Shown: positions 17,559 to 27,416, counted from the first letter of the stretch. The stretch is DNA of 64,000 bases from Marinilabilia sp046483585 (GCA_046483585.1 JAWOCV010000117.1:35988-99987), one strand, 5' to 3'. Notes: generated from the sequence alone by a model not told the origin. Program-made: numbers and translations.

Positions 17559-18218
17559 ATGACAATTCATAAAGAAGGTTTTGCCATACTGGCCGTTGTT
17601 TTTCTGGCTTTGACCGCGATCAATGCAGGGGTTTATTTCCTGTCTTCCTCGCCGGCTTCTGTTCTTGAGTGGACAGTGATTATTTCATTGATATTGTTCT
17701 TTTTTATCGTGAGTTTTTTCAGAAGTCCCCGGCGAGATACTTTTATTCAGGAAAAAGCAGTTATAGCTCCGGCTGACGGGAAAATTGTGGCCATAGAGGA
17801 AACTGAAGAAAATGAGGTACTGAAAGAGAAGTGTATTCAGATATCTATCTTTATGAACATTTTCAACGTTCACATCAACTGGTTCCCGGTAACCGGTGTT
17901 GTACGTTATTTAAAACATCATCACGGACGTTTTCATGCAGCATTTCTGCCCAAAGCTTCATTTGAAAATGAACGTACGACTGTGGCTCTGGAAACAGCCG
18001 GCGGGAAAAAGGTCGTCGTCAGACAGATTGCGGGAGCACTTGCCCGCCGAATTGTTTGTTATGCCCTTTTGGATGAGAAAAGCCGGCAGTGCAGCCAAAT
18101 GGGATTTATTAAGTTTGGTTCACGCGTCGATTTGTTTATTCCCGTTGATAGCCGTATTGATGTCAAGCCCGGTCAGAAGGTGAAAGGCAAACAAACCATT
18201 CTGGGCTGGATTGAATAG
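17559..18218 (+). CDS. psd: Phosphatidylserine decarboxylase proenzyme
   Basis: 219 aa, the short (archaetidylserine-type) form. Two N-terminal membrane helices (about 8-30 and 36-52) are followed by VIAPADGKIVAIEE, NVHINWFPVTGVV, and the self-cleavage region IKFGSRVDLF, where the Gly-Ser bond gives the pyruvoyl group. It produces phosphatidylethanolamine in the inner membrane. It is the last gene of the ftsH-cdsA run and is followed by an R1 element. Confidence 0.96.
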   Translation: MTIHKEGFAILAVVFLALTAINAGVYFLSSSPASVLEWTVIISLILFFFIVSFFRSPRRDTFIQEKAVIAPADGKIVAIEETEENEVLKEKCIQISIFMNIFNVHINWFPVTGVVRYLKHHHGRFHAAFLPKASFENERTTVALETAGGKKVVVRQIAGALARRIVCYALLDEKSRQCSQMGFIKFGSRVDLFIPVDSRIDVKPGQKVKGKQTILGWIE

Positions 18219-18266
18219 ACCCTTCGCCAATAAGCCTTTTTTTGTTTCAGATGATCTTCTTGTTTT

Positions 18267-18485
18267 TAATACTCCGTTAAACTTTTGTAACACCTTGTAT
18301 TTCAATTGTTTAAAACATCGACGTTTCTCAGGTTAAATAGCTGTATATCAGCATTATACGAATTTTCTTACCTGTCTGCCGTTTTCTTATTACAATCCTG
18401 CTATATAAAACAAACTTTGGTTTGTACAGCAAGTCTCATTTTTCATAAACCGCCAGGCAGGCATCTTACATCTAATAATCTATTG
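18267..18485 (+). mobile_element. R1 element with 6-bp TSD, carrying an R2 insertion
   Basis: Starts TAATACTCCGTTAAACTTTT and ends TAATAATCTATTG. It is flanked by TGTTTT at 18261-18266 and 18486-18491. Removing the R2 unit (18371-18461) restores AATTTTCTTACATCTTACAT, the exact sequence of the intact R1 at 54590-54725. Confidence 0.85.
18371..18461 (-). repeat. R2 unit, 91 bp, inserted in R1
   Basis: Begins CCTGTCTGCCG and ends CCGCCAGGCAGG on the plus strand, exactly 91 bp. It contains the ACAAAC/GTTTGT hairpin and is closely related to the units at 13361 and 60419. There is no target duplication: the empty site at 54590 reads straight through. Confidence 0.85.
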
Positions 18486-18584
18486 TGTTTTAAGATGTTT
18501 TGATTATTCATTGATGCAGATGAATTCCTGAATATTACCCTCCTCTATTCAATCTTTACAAAATCAGATCGTTCCGGCGCAGGT

Positions 18585-21500
18585 TCATAATTGAATGCCG
18601 ATAAAGATCACATCGTCGACTTGTTCCAGATCGCCTTTCCATGAATAGAACTGATCGCTTACTGCCTGGTGCTGATCCTCCATCTTGAGGGAGTGGATAT
18701 TTTCCAGCATGTTTTTGACACCTACTTTCATGAATTTCTTTTCATTCGGTCCGCCAAACTGATCGGAATAACCATCGGAAAATAAGTATATCAAATCTTT
18801 GGGGCGGCATTGGTATTCCATGTTTACAAAAGGGGCATCATTATCCACAAGCGAATCGCCAATACTGCGGCGGTGACCCTTATAGAGGGTCAGTTCTCCG
18901 CTCAGGTACAGATATACTGGCCTTTTTGCCGAAGCCACCCGCACCCGCCTGGTACCAGGATCAATTTCAACCACAGATATATCCATCCCGTCACGTGTGT
19001 TGTCTTTGTTTTTGCTGTTCTGAAGCAGAACCTTTATTTCCAGATCAAGACGTTCGAGCAGGTCGGCCGGAGAATTCACATCCTTTCGTTTGACAATGTC
19101 GTTGAGCAGAGTGGTTCCGATCATGGACATAAAGGCTCCCGGTACACCGTGGCCTGTGCAGTCGGCACAGCATATAAGGAAATGGGTCTTTGTTTTGTAA
19201 AACCAGTAAAAATCACCGCTGACAATATCCCTTGGTACAAAAAACACAAATGATTCGGGGAAATAATTCTTCAGCACATTCAGTGGTGGCAGAATTGACG
19301 ATTGTATGGTCTTGGCATAGTTAATACTGTCGGTTATATCGCGGTTTTTTCGTTCAATTTCGGCTTTTTGTTCTCTGAGCTGAATGGTCTGAAGGTCTAC
19401 TTCCCGCTGCAATATTTCTTTTTGTTTTCTTAGTTTCCGTTCACGGAAGATGATGATCAAATAAACTGTGTATATGATCACGGCAAAAAGAACTATGTAA
19501 AACCATGGCTTTTTCCAAAAGGGTGTGGCAATGGTAAAGGAGACCGAAACCGGATCAGAAGCTATTCCATCGGCATTGAAGGCTCGCACCTTTAATTCAT
19601 AATTTCCGCTGGGCAGAAAATCGTATTCTCTGAACCGGGTGTTTCCAAGATCAATCCATTTAGGCGATTCATCGTTATCTGTATTAACCAACTGATATTG
19701 GTACGTTACATCCCTGGGTTTTTCGAAACTGATGCCAATGAATTGGAAATAAAATTGATAATTTTTCCCGTAAGGATAGGGAAGGTCAATATCTTCCGAG
19801 GTTTGGTATTCTTCGTCTGATATACGGATATTGGTGAAGTGCAGGACTGGTGGCACCTCATTGATATCGTCCTTTTTGGGGAAATAATGAACTGCTCCCT
19901 GGGCTGCAGAAAACCACAGAGTCCCGTCAGTATCTTTGCGGAGTTGCCCAAAATCAGACCCCATGTTTTCTTCATGACCATATGTGAGAATATGGCCGTT
20001 TTGTGTGTTAATCATGCTGAGGCCAGGGTGATGAGCAACCCACAGACGGTCTTTGTGATCGGTTTCAATGCTGTAGCAAAAGTTCTTGGCCAGCCCGTCG
20101 TTGACATTGTAATGTTGGATGGTATCTTCCTCGTACTTTATAACCCCTTTGCCATGACTTGCCAACCATATGCTTCCATCCGAGGTTTGGGTCATGTCAT
20201 AAATGTCAATCGGTTCTTCGGCTATTTTATGAACTTCTATGCGGTCATCTTTAAGTTTGCATATGCCATTGCTTTTGGGCCCTATCCATATATTTTCTTC
20301 ATCGTCTGTGAATACAAAATTGATGTTGTTATGAGGCAGGCCCCTGTCTGTTGTGAGATGGTTGGTTTCCCGTGTTACAGTATTAAGCACAAAAAATCCT
20401 TCATACGTTGCCAAATAGATGGTGTCGTCACGGGCGACCATATCACGAATCTTAAGGCCCGGAAGGTGAGAGGTATATCTCCATTGCTGAAACTTTATTT
20501 CTCCCGGTTCCCGGAAATAAATGCCATTATTTCCGCTGGCCACAAAAATGGTTCCGTCCGGCGATCTGTGAATCCCGGTGATTTCGTCATTGGGAATGCC
20601 CAGATCACTGTCATAGTATTCGAAATCAGTAAAACAAAACGGATCTGTTTTAATCAATCCGTTTTCGAGGCCAAGCCACAAAGTGCTGTCGTGGCGGAAT
20701 GACGAGAGAACTTTGTTGTTTTCAAAACCAATGCTTTTCAGGTTGTAATGAACCATGCTCTCATCGGTTAGCAGGGAGGTTCCGCCGCCATAAGTGGCAA
20801 ACCAGTAATTGGATTCCCGGTCGAGGAGGATTTCACGAATGTGGTTGTTGCTGAGACCGTTTTCTTCGGTGAAATTGTATGAGTCTACATAAGTGTCTTT
20901 GTCAGGATCATAGAACAATTTGATAACTCCGTTACCCCATGTTCCGAGTAGAAGATTGCCGTTGGGCTCTTCCTCTATATGGCGAATGTTTTCTCTCTGG
21001 ATATCGAATTTCAGACAGAGACTGTTGTCCACTATTTGACGGCTGCCTTTGCTGTTAGAGGAGTAGACGAAGAATCCGTTATCTTCGGTGCCAACCCAGT
21101 AGTCTCCTCTTATGCCCTTTCTTGAGGTAAGAGCTGTAATGTTGGTCATTGGAATTTCTTCAACACGGCTGACAGAAGATATGGAATCTTTATTTTGATC
21201 CATTTCAGCACGGAAAAGACCTTCAGAAGTCCCGATAAGGGTGTTGTCATGGTCTGTAATCAGGGAGTAGAAAAATTTATGTTCAAGTCCTGAATGATTC
21301 ATTATTGAATATTCCAGCGTTTCTTTGTTTACGCGAATCAGCCCGGTGTTTTGGACCAGGGCCCAGATATATTCAGTGTTGTCTGTTTTTATGGCCTGAA
21401 CCGGACTTTTTGTCTCCGGAATTCTGAGAGGAGTGAATTCGCCGTCTCTGAAAACCGTGAAATCGCCTTTGTTATGGCCAATCCAGAGATTGCCATCATC

Positions 21501-21782
21501 ATCAAGATGCAGGGTATTCACAAAATCGCCGGCAAGGGAGTCGGATTCATTGAAACTTTCAAATTCAAGGCCGTTGTATCTTACAAGACCTTCTCCGGTC
21601 CCCATCCATATGTACCCCTTGTCATCCTGCTCAATGGCATAAACAAAGTTCTGGGGCAGCCCGACGTTTGAATCAAAATTTTGAAAGCGAAAGGTTTGAC
21701 CTTTCAACTCCTGCTCACCGGAAAGAAGAAAAACAAAGACAATTGACAAGATAATGAGATATTGACGTCGGGGATGTTCCAT
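18585..21782 (-). CDS. Reg_prop/Y_Y_Y sensor with SpoIIE-type phosphatase
   Basis: 1065 aa. Order: signal peptide (about 1-29), two-component-regulator propeller repeats (about 30-680; motifs such as GLPNNEI, NIWIGPKSNG), Y_Y_Y domain (about 700-760), one membrane helix (about 767-786), a coiled coil (about 790-835), then a PP2C/SpoIIE phosphatase (about 850-1065) with PRDIVSGDFYWF, CADCTGHGVPGAFMS and LFSDGYSDQFGG, all with their metal-binding aspartates. A periplasmic ligand would thus control cytoplasmic Ser/Thr dephosphorylation instead of a histidine kinase. It is the last gene of the T9SS-linked operon, 1 bp after the preceding gene. Confidence 0.93.
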   Translation of the reverse strand: MEHPRRQYLIILSIVFVFLLSGEQELKGQTFRFQNFDSNVGLPQNFVYAIEQDDKGYIWMGTGEGLVRYNGLEFESFNESDSLAGDFVNTLHLDDDGNLWIGHNKGDFTVFRDGEFTPLRIPETKSPVQAIKTDNTEYIWALVQNTGLIRVNKETLEYSIMNHSGLEHKFFYSLITDHDNTLIGTSEGLFRAEMDQNKDSISSVSRVEEIPMTNITALTSRKGIRGDYWVGTEDNGFFVYSSNSKGSRQIVDNSLCLKFDIQRENIRHIEEEPNGNLLLGTWGNGVIKLFYDPDKDTYVDSYNFTEENGLSNNHIREILLDRESNYWFATYGGGTSLLTDESMVHYNLKSIGFENNKVLSSFRHDSTLWLGLENGLIKTDPFCFTDFEYYDSDLGIPNDEITGIHRSPDGTIFVASGNNGIYFREPGEIKFQQWRYTSHLPGLKIRDMVARDDTIYLATYEGFFVLNTVTRETNHLTTDRGLPHNNINFVFTDDEENIWIGPKSNGICKLKDDRIEVHKIAEEPIDIYDMTQTSDGSIWLASHGKGVIKYEEDTIQHYNVNDGLAKNFCYSIETDHKDRLWVAHHPGLSMINTQNGHILTYGHEENMGSDFGQLRKDTDGTLWFSAAQGAVHYFPKKDDINEVPPVLHFTNIRISDEEYQTSEDIDLPYPYGKNYQFYFQFIGISFEKPRDVTYQYQLVNTDNDESPKWIDLGNTRFREYDFLPSGNYELKVRAFNADGIASDPVSVSFTIATPFWKKPWFYIVLFAVIIYTVYLIIIFRERKLRKQKEILQREVDLQTIQLREQKAEIERKNRDITDSINYAKTIQSSILPPLNVLKNYFPESFVFFVPRDIVSGDFYWFYKTKTHFLICCADCTGHGVPGAFMSMIGTTLLNDIVKRKDVNSPADLLERLDLEIKVLLQNSKNKDNTRDGMDISVVEIDPGTRRVRVASAKRPVYLYLSGELTLYKGHRRSIGDSLVDNDAPFVNMEYQCRPKDLIYLFSDGYSDQFGGPNEKKFMKVGVKNMLENIHSLKMEDQHQAVSDQFYSWKGDLEQVDDVIFIGIQL

Positions 21783-21783
21783 A

Positions 21784-22764
21784 TCACTCTTCTTTAGGTT
21801 CTATGCCGATGTCGTACTTGTATTCCGGGATACCGCCGATCGGAACACTGTAGAAAGGCATCAGTTCGCCATATTGGTTTTCGAGAAAGATGACCACATT
21901 GTTGTCTTTTATGAGCTTCGATTTTCTTTTGATCATTTGAATATCAAGTGAGCTGTTGTGGTCATCTTCACTTATTTCATGACGGCTTTCTTCCCATTCG
22001 TCTTCGCCTGATACGGCTACTTCTTCTCCGTTTTTGGCGGGTGAGATGATGCGTATGATCCCGTCATTGTCCCAGTCGAAATTGCTTTGCTTGATGGCTA
22101 CCACATCGGATGTTATGTAAGGGTAAATATGAGATACTTCATCCACATCATTATGAAGGCGGAATTTGTATTTGAAATAAAAAGCAAAAGCTCCTTCTAC
22201 TTCACGATTTTCGTCATTTTCAGTGCTGAGAAACAAGTTGTATAAGTTTCCGTCATCGCCTTCCAGCCCTTCTACTACCAATTTGAATATATAACCGCCA
22301 TATTCAGGCAGAAGTTCTCCTTCTGTGGGATTGAAAGGGCCGAATGTATACCAGTTTTCATCGTAGCGGGAAGACTGATCAAATACTTTTGTCCCCAGTA
22401 AGTTGCCACTTAGGTAGTTGCCTTCAAGGTTTGTTCGGCGGGCATCTTCTTCCGAGCATGCTTCCTCTCCGCCGTAAACCGAAAAACGCATTAAGGTGTC
22501 CCAGTCGCTTTTTTGTTCATCTATGGCACCCCCGGTGTCGGGATCATAAACTCTGATAAATATGGGGTTTTCATGATCTTCCGGCACTGAAAAAAAGATG
22601 ATCTGGGTAAAATCATCATCTCCCCAGCCCGTATCTCCCTCTCCGCCAAAGGTGACCAGATGAGGAATGTTCTCATCTACTGCAGGCACTGGCTGGGCCG
22701 ATGCCGGGGGGATGAGGAAAAATAAACTGACAAATAAACATACCAAATAAACCGTTCTTCTCAT
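21784..22764 (-). CDS. Secreted protein of unknown function in T9SS-linked operon
   Basis: 326 aa with a signal peptide (about 1-24, ending PASAQP). The mature protein is acidic (many Asp/Glu) and looks all-beta: HLVTFGGEGDTGWGDDDFTQIIFFSVP, IFIRVYDPDTGG, WYTFGPFNPTEGE. It has one Cys pair at most and no recognised domain. The gene is packed between the PD40/PKD protein and the propeller sensor with gaps of 5 and 1 bp, so a shared function with these is likely. No function can be assigned from sequence. Confidence 0.85.
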   Translation of the reverse strand: MRRTVYLVCLFVSLFFLIPPASAQPVPAVDENIPHLVTFGGEGDTGWGDDDFTQIIFFSVPEDHENPIFIRVYDPDTGGAIDEQKSDWDTLMRFSVYGGEEACSEEDARRTNLEGNYLSGNLLGTKVFDQSSRYDENWYTFGPFNPTEGELLPEYGGYIFKLVVEGLEGDDGNLYNLFLSTENDENREVEGAFAFYFKYKFRLHNDVDEVSHIYPYITSDVVAIKQSNFDWDNDGIIRIISPAKNGEEVAVSGEDEWEESRHEISEDDHNSSLDIQMIKRKSKLIKDNNVVIFLENQYGELMPFYSVPIGGIPEYKYDIGIEPKEE

Positions 22765-22769
22765 TGTCT

Positions 22770-24197
22770 TTATTCTTGTTTTGGATCGATAACTGTTATT
22801 TCACGGAAAAAACAGACTTCCTGCCCGTCATCTAAAACAGAAGCACAGGTCACTTTATAGTCTCCCGGTTCTTGATAAATATAAGAAATATTTTGGCCGA
22901 TCCTTGATTCCCCGTTATCAAAATCCCAAAAGAATACCGGATTTTCCGGAACTTCTTCATAGCCACTAAATTCTGCCATCATTTGGATCTTTTCCCCTGT
23001 GGTGATGGTATCCGGTAATTCGAACCAAATTTGTCTGGAAGGCTTTAGTTCAAGATCATATGATGCCACCGATGAAAGTTCTTCATTTGTAAGCGTATCA
23101 ACAACATGCAGGGTCACTTCGTAGTTGCCGGGTCCGGGAAAGCAATGGTCCACTTTCAGGCCTGTAGCCGATTCTCCGTCACCAAAATCCCAACGGTAAA
23201 TCTGAGGAAGGGTATCCGTGCGGGCTGGTCCGTCTTCGAAGAAGGTGAAGCATAAATTATCGGCTTTTACTTCAGAGGGTTCGCTGCATGCAATTTCGGG
23301 GAAGCGAAATTCATATATCTCATCATCTCCGGATCTGTCGGAAGCGAAATACCCCCATTTTTCGTTGTCGGCAATGAATGAAGAGAAGTCGTTTGAATTG
23401 GAATTGATAGGTGGAGGCAGTGGAACCGGTTTTGTTTCCGGGGTATCCCATTCGGTGTAATAGATGCAGAATTCGCCCGGACCTTCGTGTCCGTCTGAGG
23501 TAAAAAAAAGTTTCCCTGAAGGATGAATAAATGGAAAAAGTTCTTTGCCCGGTGTGTTTATCTGAGGTCCGAGATTTTCGGGGTCGCTCCATTCCCCACC
23601 CAGCCGGCGAGATACGTATATATCGGTGTTTCCGTGTCCGTCATCCATATCGGATACAAAAAAAAGGAAACGACCATCTTCTGATATCGATGGATGACCG
23701 GCAGAATACCCTTCCGGTATGTTCAGCGGCAACTTTTCGTATTGTCTCCAGCCTTTGTTCTCTTTTCTGGCAGAGAAGAGCCCCAGCAGGTTATTGTTGT
23801 CGGGTGGTTTGCTGCGACGATAACTGTCGCTAAGGTTGTGGGTCGCGATCAGGGTGGCTCCGTTGGAAGAAAAAGTCAGGGGACCGGCATTGAACCTTGG
23901 CTGACCCGGTGGCGAAAAAAGTTTCGGTTTTTTGAAAGTTCCATCCGGTTTCAGGGGAGCACGGAATATCCGGTAAAGCAACTCTTCATCCTGGTCCAGG
24001 TAGGTGACCAGGATGTTGGTCCGCCGGTTGGACAGGAAATAGAGTACCGAATCCTTGAGGACGGGCGCCATTTCACTGTTCCCGGGGGTGTTGATCTCCA
24101 GTTTACGCACCTCGATCTCCTGTCCCCGGAGCTGACCTCCGAGTAATGGTAAAAGTAAGATGAATATGAGGAGTGTATGTGTCCGGATCATGATCAT
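22770..24197 (-). CDS. PD40 beta-propeller and PKD domain envelope protein
   Basis: 475 aa. A signal peptide (about 1-25) is followed by TolB/PD40-like propeller repeats (about 30-300; GHPSISEDGRFLFFVSDMDDG, FPFIHPSGKLFFTSDG, WGYFASDRSGDDEIYEF) and two PKD-like domains (about 305-390 and 395-470; YRWDFGDGESATG, FFWDFDNGESRIG). The architecture resembles the T9SS periplasmic protein PorE but lacks the OmpA-like peptidoglycan-binding end. It lies right after porP in the operon and probably works with it at the outer membrane. Confidence 0.88.
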   Translation of the reverse strand: MIMIRTHTLLIFILLLPLLGGQLRGQEIEVRKLEINTPGNSEMAPVLKDSVLYFLSNRRTNILVTYLDQDEELLYRIFRAPLKPDGTFKKPKLFSPPGQPRFNAGPLTFSSNGATLIATHNLSDSYRRSKPPDNNNLLGLFSARKENKGWRQYEKLPLNIPEGYSAGHPSISEDGRFLFFVSDMDDGHGNTDIYVSRRLGGEWSDPENLGPQINTPGKELFPFIHPSGKLFFTSDGHEGPGEFCIYYTEWDTPETKPVPLPPPINSNSNDFSSFIADNEKWGYFASDRSGDDEIYEFRFPEIACSEPSEVKADNLCFTFFEDGPARTDTLPQIYRWDFGDGESATGLKVDHCFPGPGNYEVTLHVVDTLTNEELSSVASYDLELKPSRQIWFELPDTITTGEKIQMMAEFSGYEEVPENPVFFWDFDNGESRIGQNISYIYQEPGDYKVTCASVLDDGQEVCFFREITVIDPKQE

Positions 24198-24202
24198 CTG
24201 AT

Positions 24203-25114
24203 TTAAAAGAATTTGGGGCTTGGTGTTTTTATTTGATATCCGAAATCGTATTGAAGAGATATTTCATGACTTCCGCGATTAAAACTTCCGATATCTCCCA
24301 GGGAGTAATCATAAGAATAGGCCATCCTGAGTTGCGGTAAAATCTGCCATCCGGTATGAAATATCAGTTCATCGCGTGTTCGGTAGGTGAGGCCCCCCCA
24401 TATCATTTCATTGTAGATTACGGTGGCCGAAATATCTGACCACGAACCGGTGTTCTGATTGATCTTTACCAAAAAAGAAGGTTGCAGCATAATATCGGGG
24501 GAGAGATCAAACAGGTGTCCGCCGGTGATCAGGTAATCGATCTTTTGGAGGTCAAGATCGGTTCCGGACATGTGATTGAGATCATGGTAAAAAAACTCGG
24601 GAACGGAGATCCCTCCGAAAAACCGGTTGTTGTAAATGCTCCATCCGAAGCCGGCCTGGGGACCCATGGAAGATTCATTGCCGCCGAATATTTCATCGTT
24701 CTGGTTCTCCAGGGTGACGTTGTTCCAGTTAATGGCATAGTTGGAGAATCCCCCCGAAATGCTGAATCCCATCCATGCATAGGGAGTCACTCTCACCCGG
24801 TAGGTATAAGAGAGGGAAGCGCCGAAATTATTCTTGATGGCCAGGGATTCGTTGAACATTTGAAGACCAAGAGCCATGTTCTGATTCTTCAAGGGAGTAT
24901 GTCCTGTGAAGTATTGTAATTGAGGGGACTGTGGCATGCCTGCCCATTGTTGCCTGAAAGATCCGAAAAGACTTAAAGCCTCTCTTGATCCGGCGAAAGA
25001 ACTGTTAACGGCAAATCTGTTGTGCATGTACTGACTCAGAGTCATGGCCCGTTGACCTGAAGCCCAGGCTGTTGTTAGGAAAAGTATTAGTATGACGGAT
25101 ATACCGATTTTCAT
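24203..25114 (-). CDS. PorP/SprF family T9SS outer-membrane protein
   Basis: 303 aa from MKIGISVILI at 25114; the longer reading would overlap the upstream gene. Signal peptide (about 1-22), then the family pattern: LSQYMHNRFAVNSSFAGSREALSLFGSFRQQW near the N-terminus, amphipathic beta strands, and an aromatic C-terminal region. PorP/SprF proteins help secrete or anchor specific type-B CTD substrates of the type IX system. The neighbouring upstream gene encodes such a substrate, making a matched substrate-partner pair. Confidence 0.93.
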   Translation of the reverse strand: MKIGISVILILFLTTAWASGQRAMTLSQYMHNRFAVNSSFAGSREALSLFGSFRQQWAGMPQSPQLQYFTGHTPLKNQNMALGLQMFNESLAIKNNFGASLSYTYRVRVTPYAWMGFSISGGFSNYAINWNNVTLENQNDEIFGGNESSMGPQAGFGWSIYNNRFFGGISVPEFFYHDLNHMSGTDLDLQKIDYLITGGHLFDLSPDIMLQPSFLVKINQNTGSWSDISATVIYNEMIWGGLTYRTRDELIFHTGWQILPQLRMAYSYDYSLGDIGSFNRGSHEISLQYDFGYQIKTPSPKFF

Positions 25115-25124
25115 AGGCCCCTGA

Positions 25125-27356
25125 TTAATTTCGTTTGATGACAAGATAATCTCTGACAGTATCAATTCCCTCTCCCTTGAAGATGAAATAATAAATGCCC
25201 TCTTTCACCTCAGAGCCATCCATCCTTTTGCCGTCCCATGCATTTTCTTCCCCGAGATTTTTCCGGCGATAGATCACTTGTCCGTTTTGGTCAAAGATGA
25301 TCAGTTCATTGTTGGGGATGGTATGGGCTCCTTTTATCCTGAAGTGGTCATTGATACCGTCATTGTTGGGCGACATGCCTGTGTGATAAGTGAGATCATT
25401 AACTGTGATGGTTAAGGTGTCGGTCATGGGCGGGCAAACACCATTGATCACGGTCCATTCCAGAATGGTCTCACCGTGTTTCAATCCGCTTATTTCAGTG
25501 TTGGGATTAGTGGGGTCTGAAACCGATGCCTGGCCTGACTGCAGCCTCCAGTTTCCTTCCCCTGCCACGGGTTCTTTGGCATTCAGCGAAGCTTTATATT
25601 GATGATAAAGTGTTTTGTCATCACCGGCTTCGGGTTCGGGTAACCGGTCAAAGCGGATTGATACCTGGTCCTCGGCGGTACATAAACCATTGGTTTCTCT
25701 CCATGTGAGCATATATTCGCCGAAGACCGGAGAACTGTGGTCGGTGGCTTCAAAGTTGCTTTCGGGATTGGATGGGTCGGAGAAAACGCCGTTGTCTGAC
25801 TGCCACTCACCACTTTCGGCGATGTCAGACATGACGGCTTCCAGGGTGATCTCATGATCGCAGACGGCTGTGTCCTTCCCTGCAAATGGTTCCGGCATTC
25901 TGTCTACCGTGAGCGATAGTTCTTCATTGTTTTCGCTGGAGCAGCCATGTTGGTCAATAATTGAGAAGTTGCTGTACAAGGTTGAGGTTTCCGGTGCCAC
26001 AACCAGCGCTGAAGAAGCGCTTTCAAATTCAGAAGATCCGGGTTCTCCGTTGCTTTCATATTCGATGGTCCATGGTCCGTTGTTTTCAGTGATCTCAAAT
26101 TCAAATGAGGTCTCATCTCCCTGGCAGATGGTATCCCTGTTTTTTTGAAAGGTTAATGTCGGGGGCGAAATAAAGGTGATCTCCACATCATCGGAATTTT
26201 CGCAACCGTTATTGTTTTCAGTCCATGTAAGCACATAATCGCCGGCGTTTTCGGCAGTGACCGGGCTTTCGGGATCAGCGGGATCAGAGATGGTCACGTC
26301 TTCTGCGGAAGTACTCCATTCACCGGTTCCTTTGTCGGGGACGGCTTCAAGATGAGCATCCATGCCGCAAATCGTTTGGTCCTCACCTGTGTATGTATCG
26401 GGTTCGTTGTCAACAACTGTTGCTTCCGCTGAGATGTCATCTTCCCGCGCAAGGCAACCGTTGTTATCCCGGAGCCACTCCAGGGAGAAGGTCGTCTCCC
26501 CGTTGACTTCAGTGGTTTCATTCGTTGTTTCTGATGATGAGCTGTTTTCAATGACCACGGAAGAGCCGTCGGATATGCCGTAATCCCATGGACCGTCCCC
26601 TGAGAGGGAAAGTTCGAGGGTTACTTCCTGGGATTCGGTGCCGCAAACTTCGGAAGAGGTGGTGATGTTACCGGACGGGGCTCCGATCAGATTCACTTCT
26701 GTTTGGTCCGAAGCCAGACAAGCTCCATTTTCCTGAGTAAAAACCAGCGAATATACACCAATGGATGATGCTTCAAATGTGGCATTGATGTCTTCTGTGT
26801 CAGAGATGGTTCCTTCGTCGGGTGTTTCCCAGTAAAAGTCGTCAGAAATGGGATCTGGTGAAGCATCAAGAACGGCGGCCAGGCCACATGAATCAATGGG
26901 ATCTCCTGCGTCGGGTGAAGGCATGGCCCAGTTGGTAACAGTGGTTTCCTGGTCGGTAATATCCTCCCCGGTGCCCTGTACCCATTTTCCATCATTTAGG
27001 TCTCCGTGATTCTTGTCGAATACTTCAGTGAGCTCTATAGTGCCGGTGTTGCTTTGGGTGTCCTCAACATCGAGGGTAATGGTGAAGTTGTTTGTCCAGA
27101 CATTATCCCCTGAAAGATCCTCAGTTTGAATGGGCTCATTTACAAGGGTGGTTCCTTTTGGTGTTTTATAGGTCAGGCCGAACGGAGCTTCCCCATAAAA
27201 CCGGATTTCCAGTTCATAGGAAACGTCGCCTGTCTGTTCACAATAATCTTCGTGGGTATTGAGTATTTCGGCATAAGGCTCTTCTGTCTGGGCTACCAGC
27301 CCTGAGGGCATTAGCAAAATGATGAAAAAGAAATATTTCACGTTTGATCGACTCAT
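25125..27356 (-). CDS. Large secreted adhesin-like protein with type-B T9SS sorting domain
   Basis: 743 aa from MSRSNVKYFFF at 27356; an in-frame ATG 48 bp upstream is less likely because the signal peptide (about 1-23) starts here. The mature part repeats a module of about 90 aa with GTGEWS, DPADPESPVT, DYVLTW and cysteine pairs, typical of Bacteroidota gliding/adhesion proteins. The C-terminus (about 655-743) is a CHU_C domain: YHTGMSPNNDGINDHF, ELIIFDQNGQVIYRR, WDGKRMDGSEVKEGIYYF. The protein is very acidic, as expected for a surface protein of a salt-tolerant cell. It is the first gene of the five-gene operon. Confidence 0.93.
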   Translation of the reverse strand: MSRSNVKYFFFIILLMPSGLVAQTEEPYAEILNTHEDYCEQTGDVSYELEIRFYGEAPFGLTYKTPKGTTLVNEPIQTEDLSGDNVWTNNFTITLDVEDTQSNTGTIELTEVFDKNHGDLNDGKWVQGTGEDITDQETTVTNWAMPSPDAGDPIDSCGLAAVLDASPDPISDDFYWETPDEGTISDTEDINATFEASSIGVYSLVFTQENGACLASDQTEVNLIGAPSGNITTSSEVCGTESQEVTLELSLSGDGPWDYGISDGSSVVIENSSSSETTNETTEVNGETTFSLEWLRDNNGCLAREDDISAEATVVDNEPDTYTGEDQTICGMDAHLEAVPDKGTGEWSTSAEDVTISDPADPESPVTAENAGDYVLTWTENNNGCENSDDVEITFISPPTLTFQKNRDTICQGDETSFEFEITENNGPWTIEYESNGEPGSSEFESASSALVVAPETSTLYSNFSIIDQHGCSSENNEELSLTVDRMPEPFAGKDTAVCDHEITLEAVMSDIAESGEWQSDNGVFSDPSNPESNFEATDHSSPVFGEYMLTWRETNGLCTAEDQVSIRFDRLPEPEAGDDKTLYHQYKASLNAKEPVAGEGNWRLQSGQASVSDPTNPNTEISGLKHGETILEWTVINGVCPPMTDTLTITVNDLTYHTGMSPNNDGINDHFRIKGAHTIPNNELIIFDQNGQVIYRRKNLGEENAWDGKRMDGSEVKEGIYYFIFKGEGIDTVRDYLVIKRN

Positions 27357-27416
27357 TGGCTGGCAAATATTTCGATGAATATAAGGATATGTTGCTGATT
27401 TCAATCCTTTCCTTTA

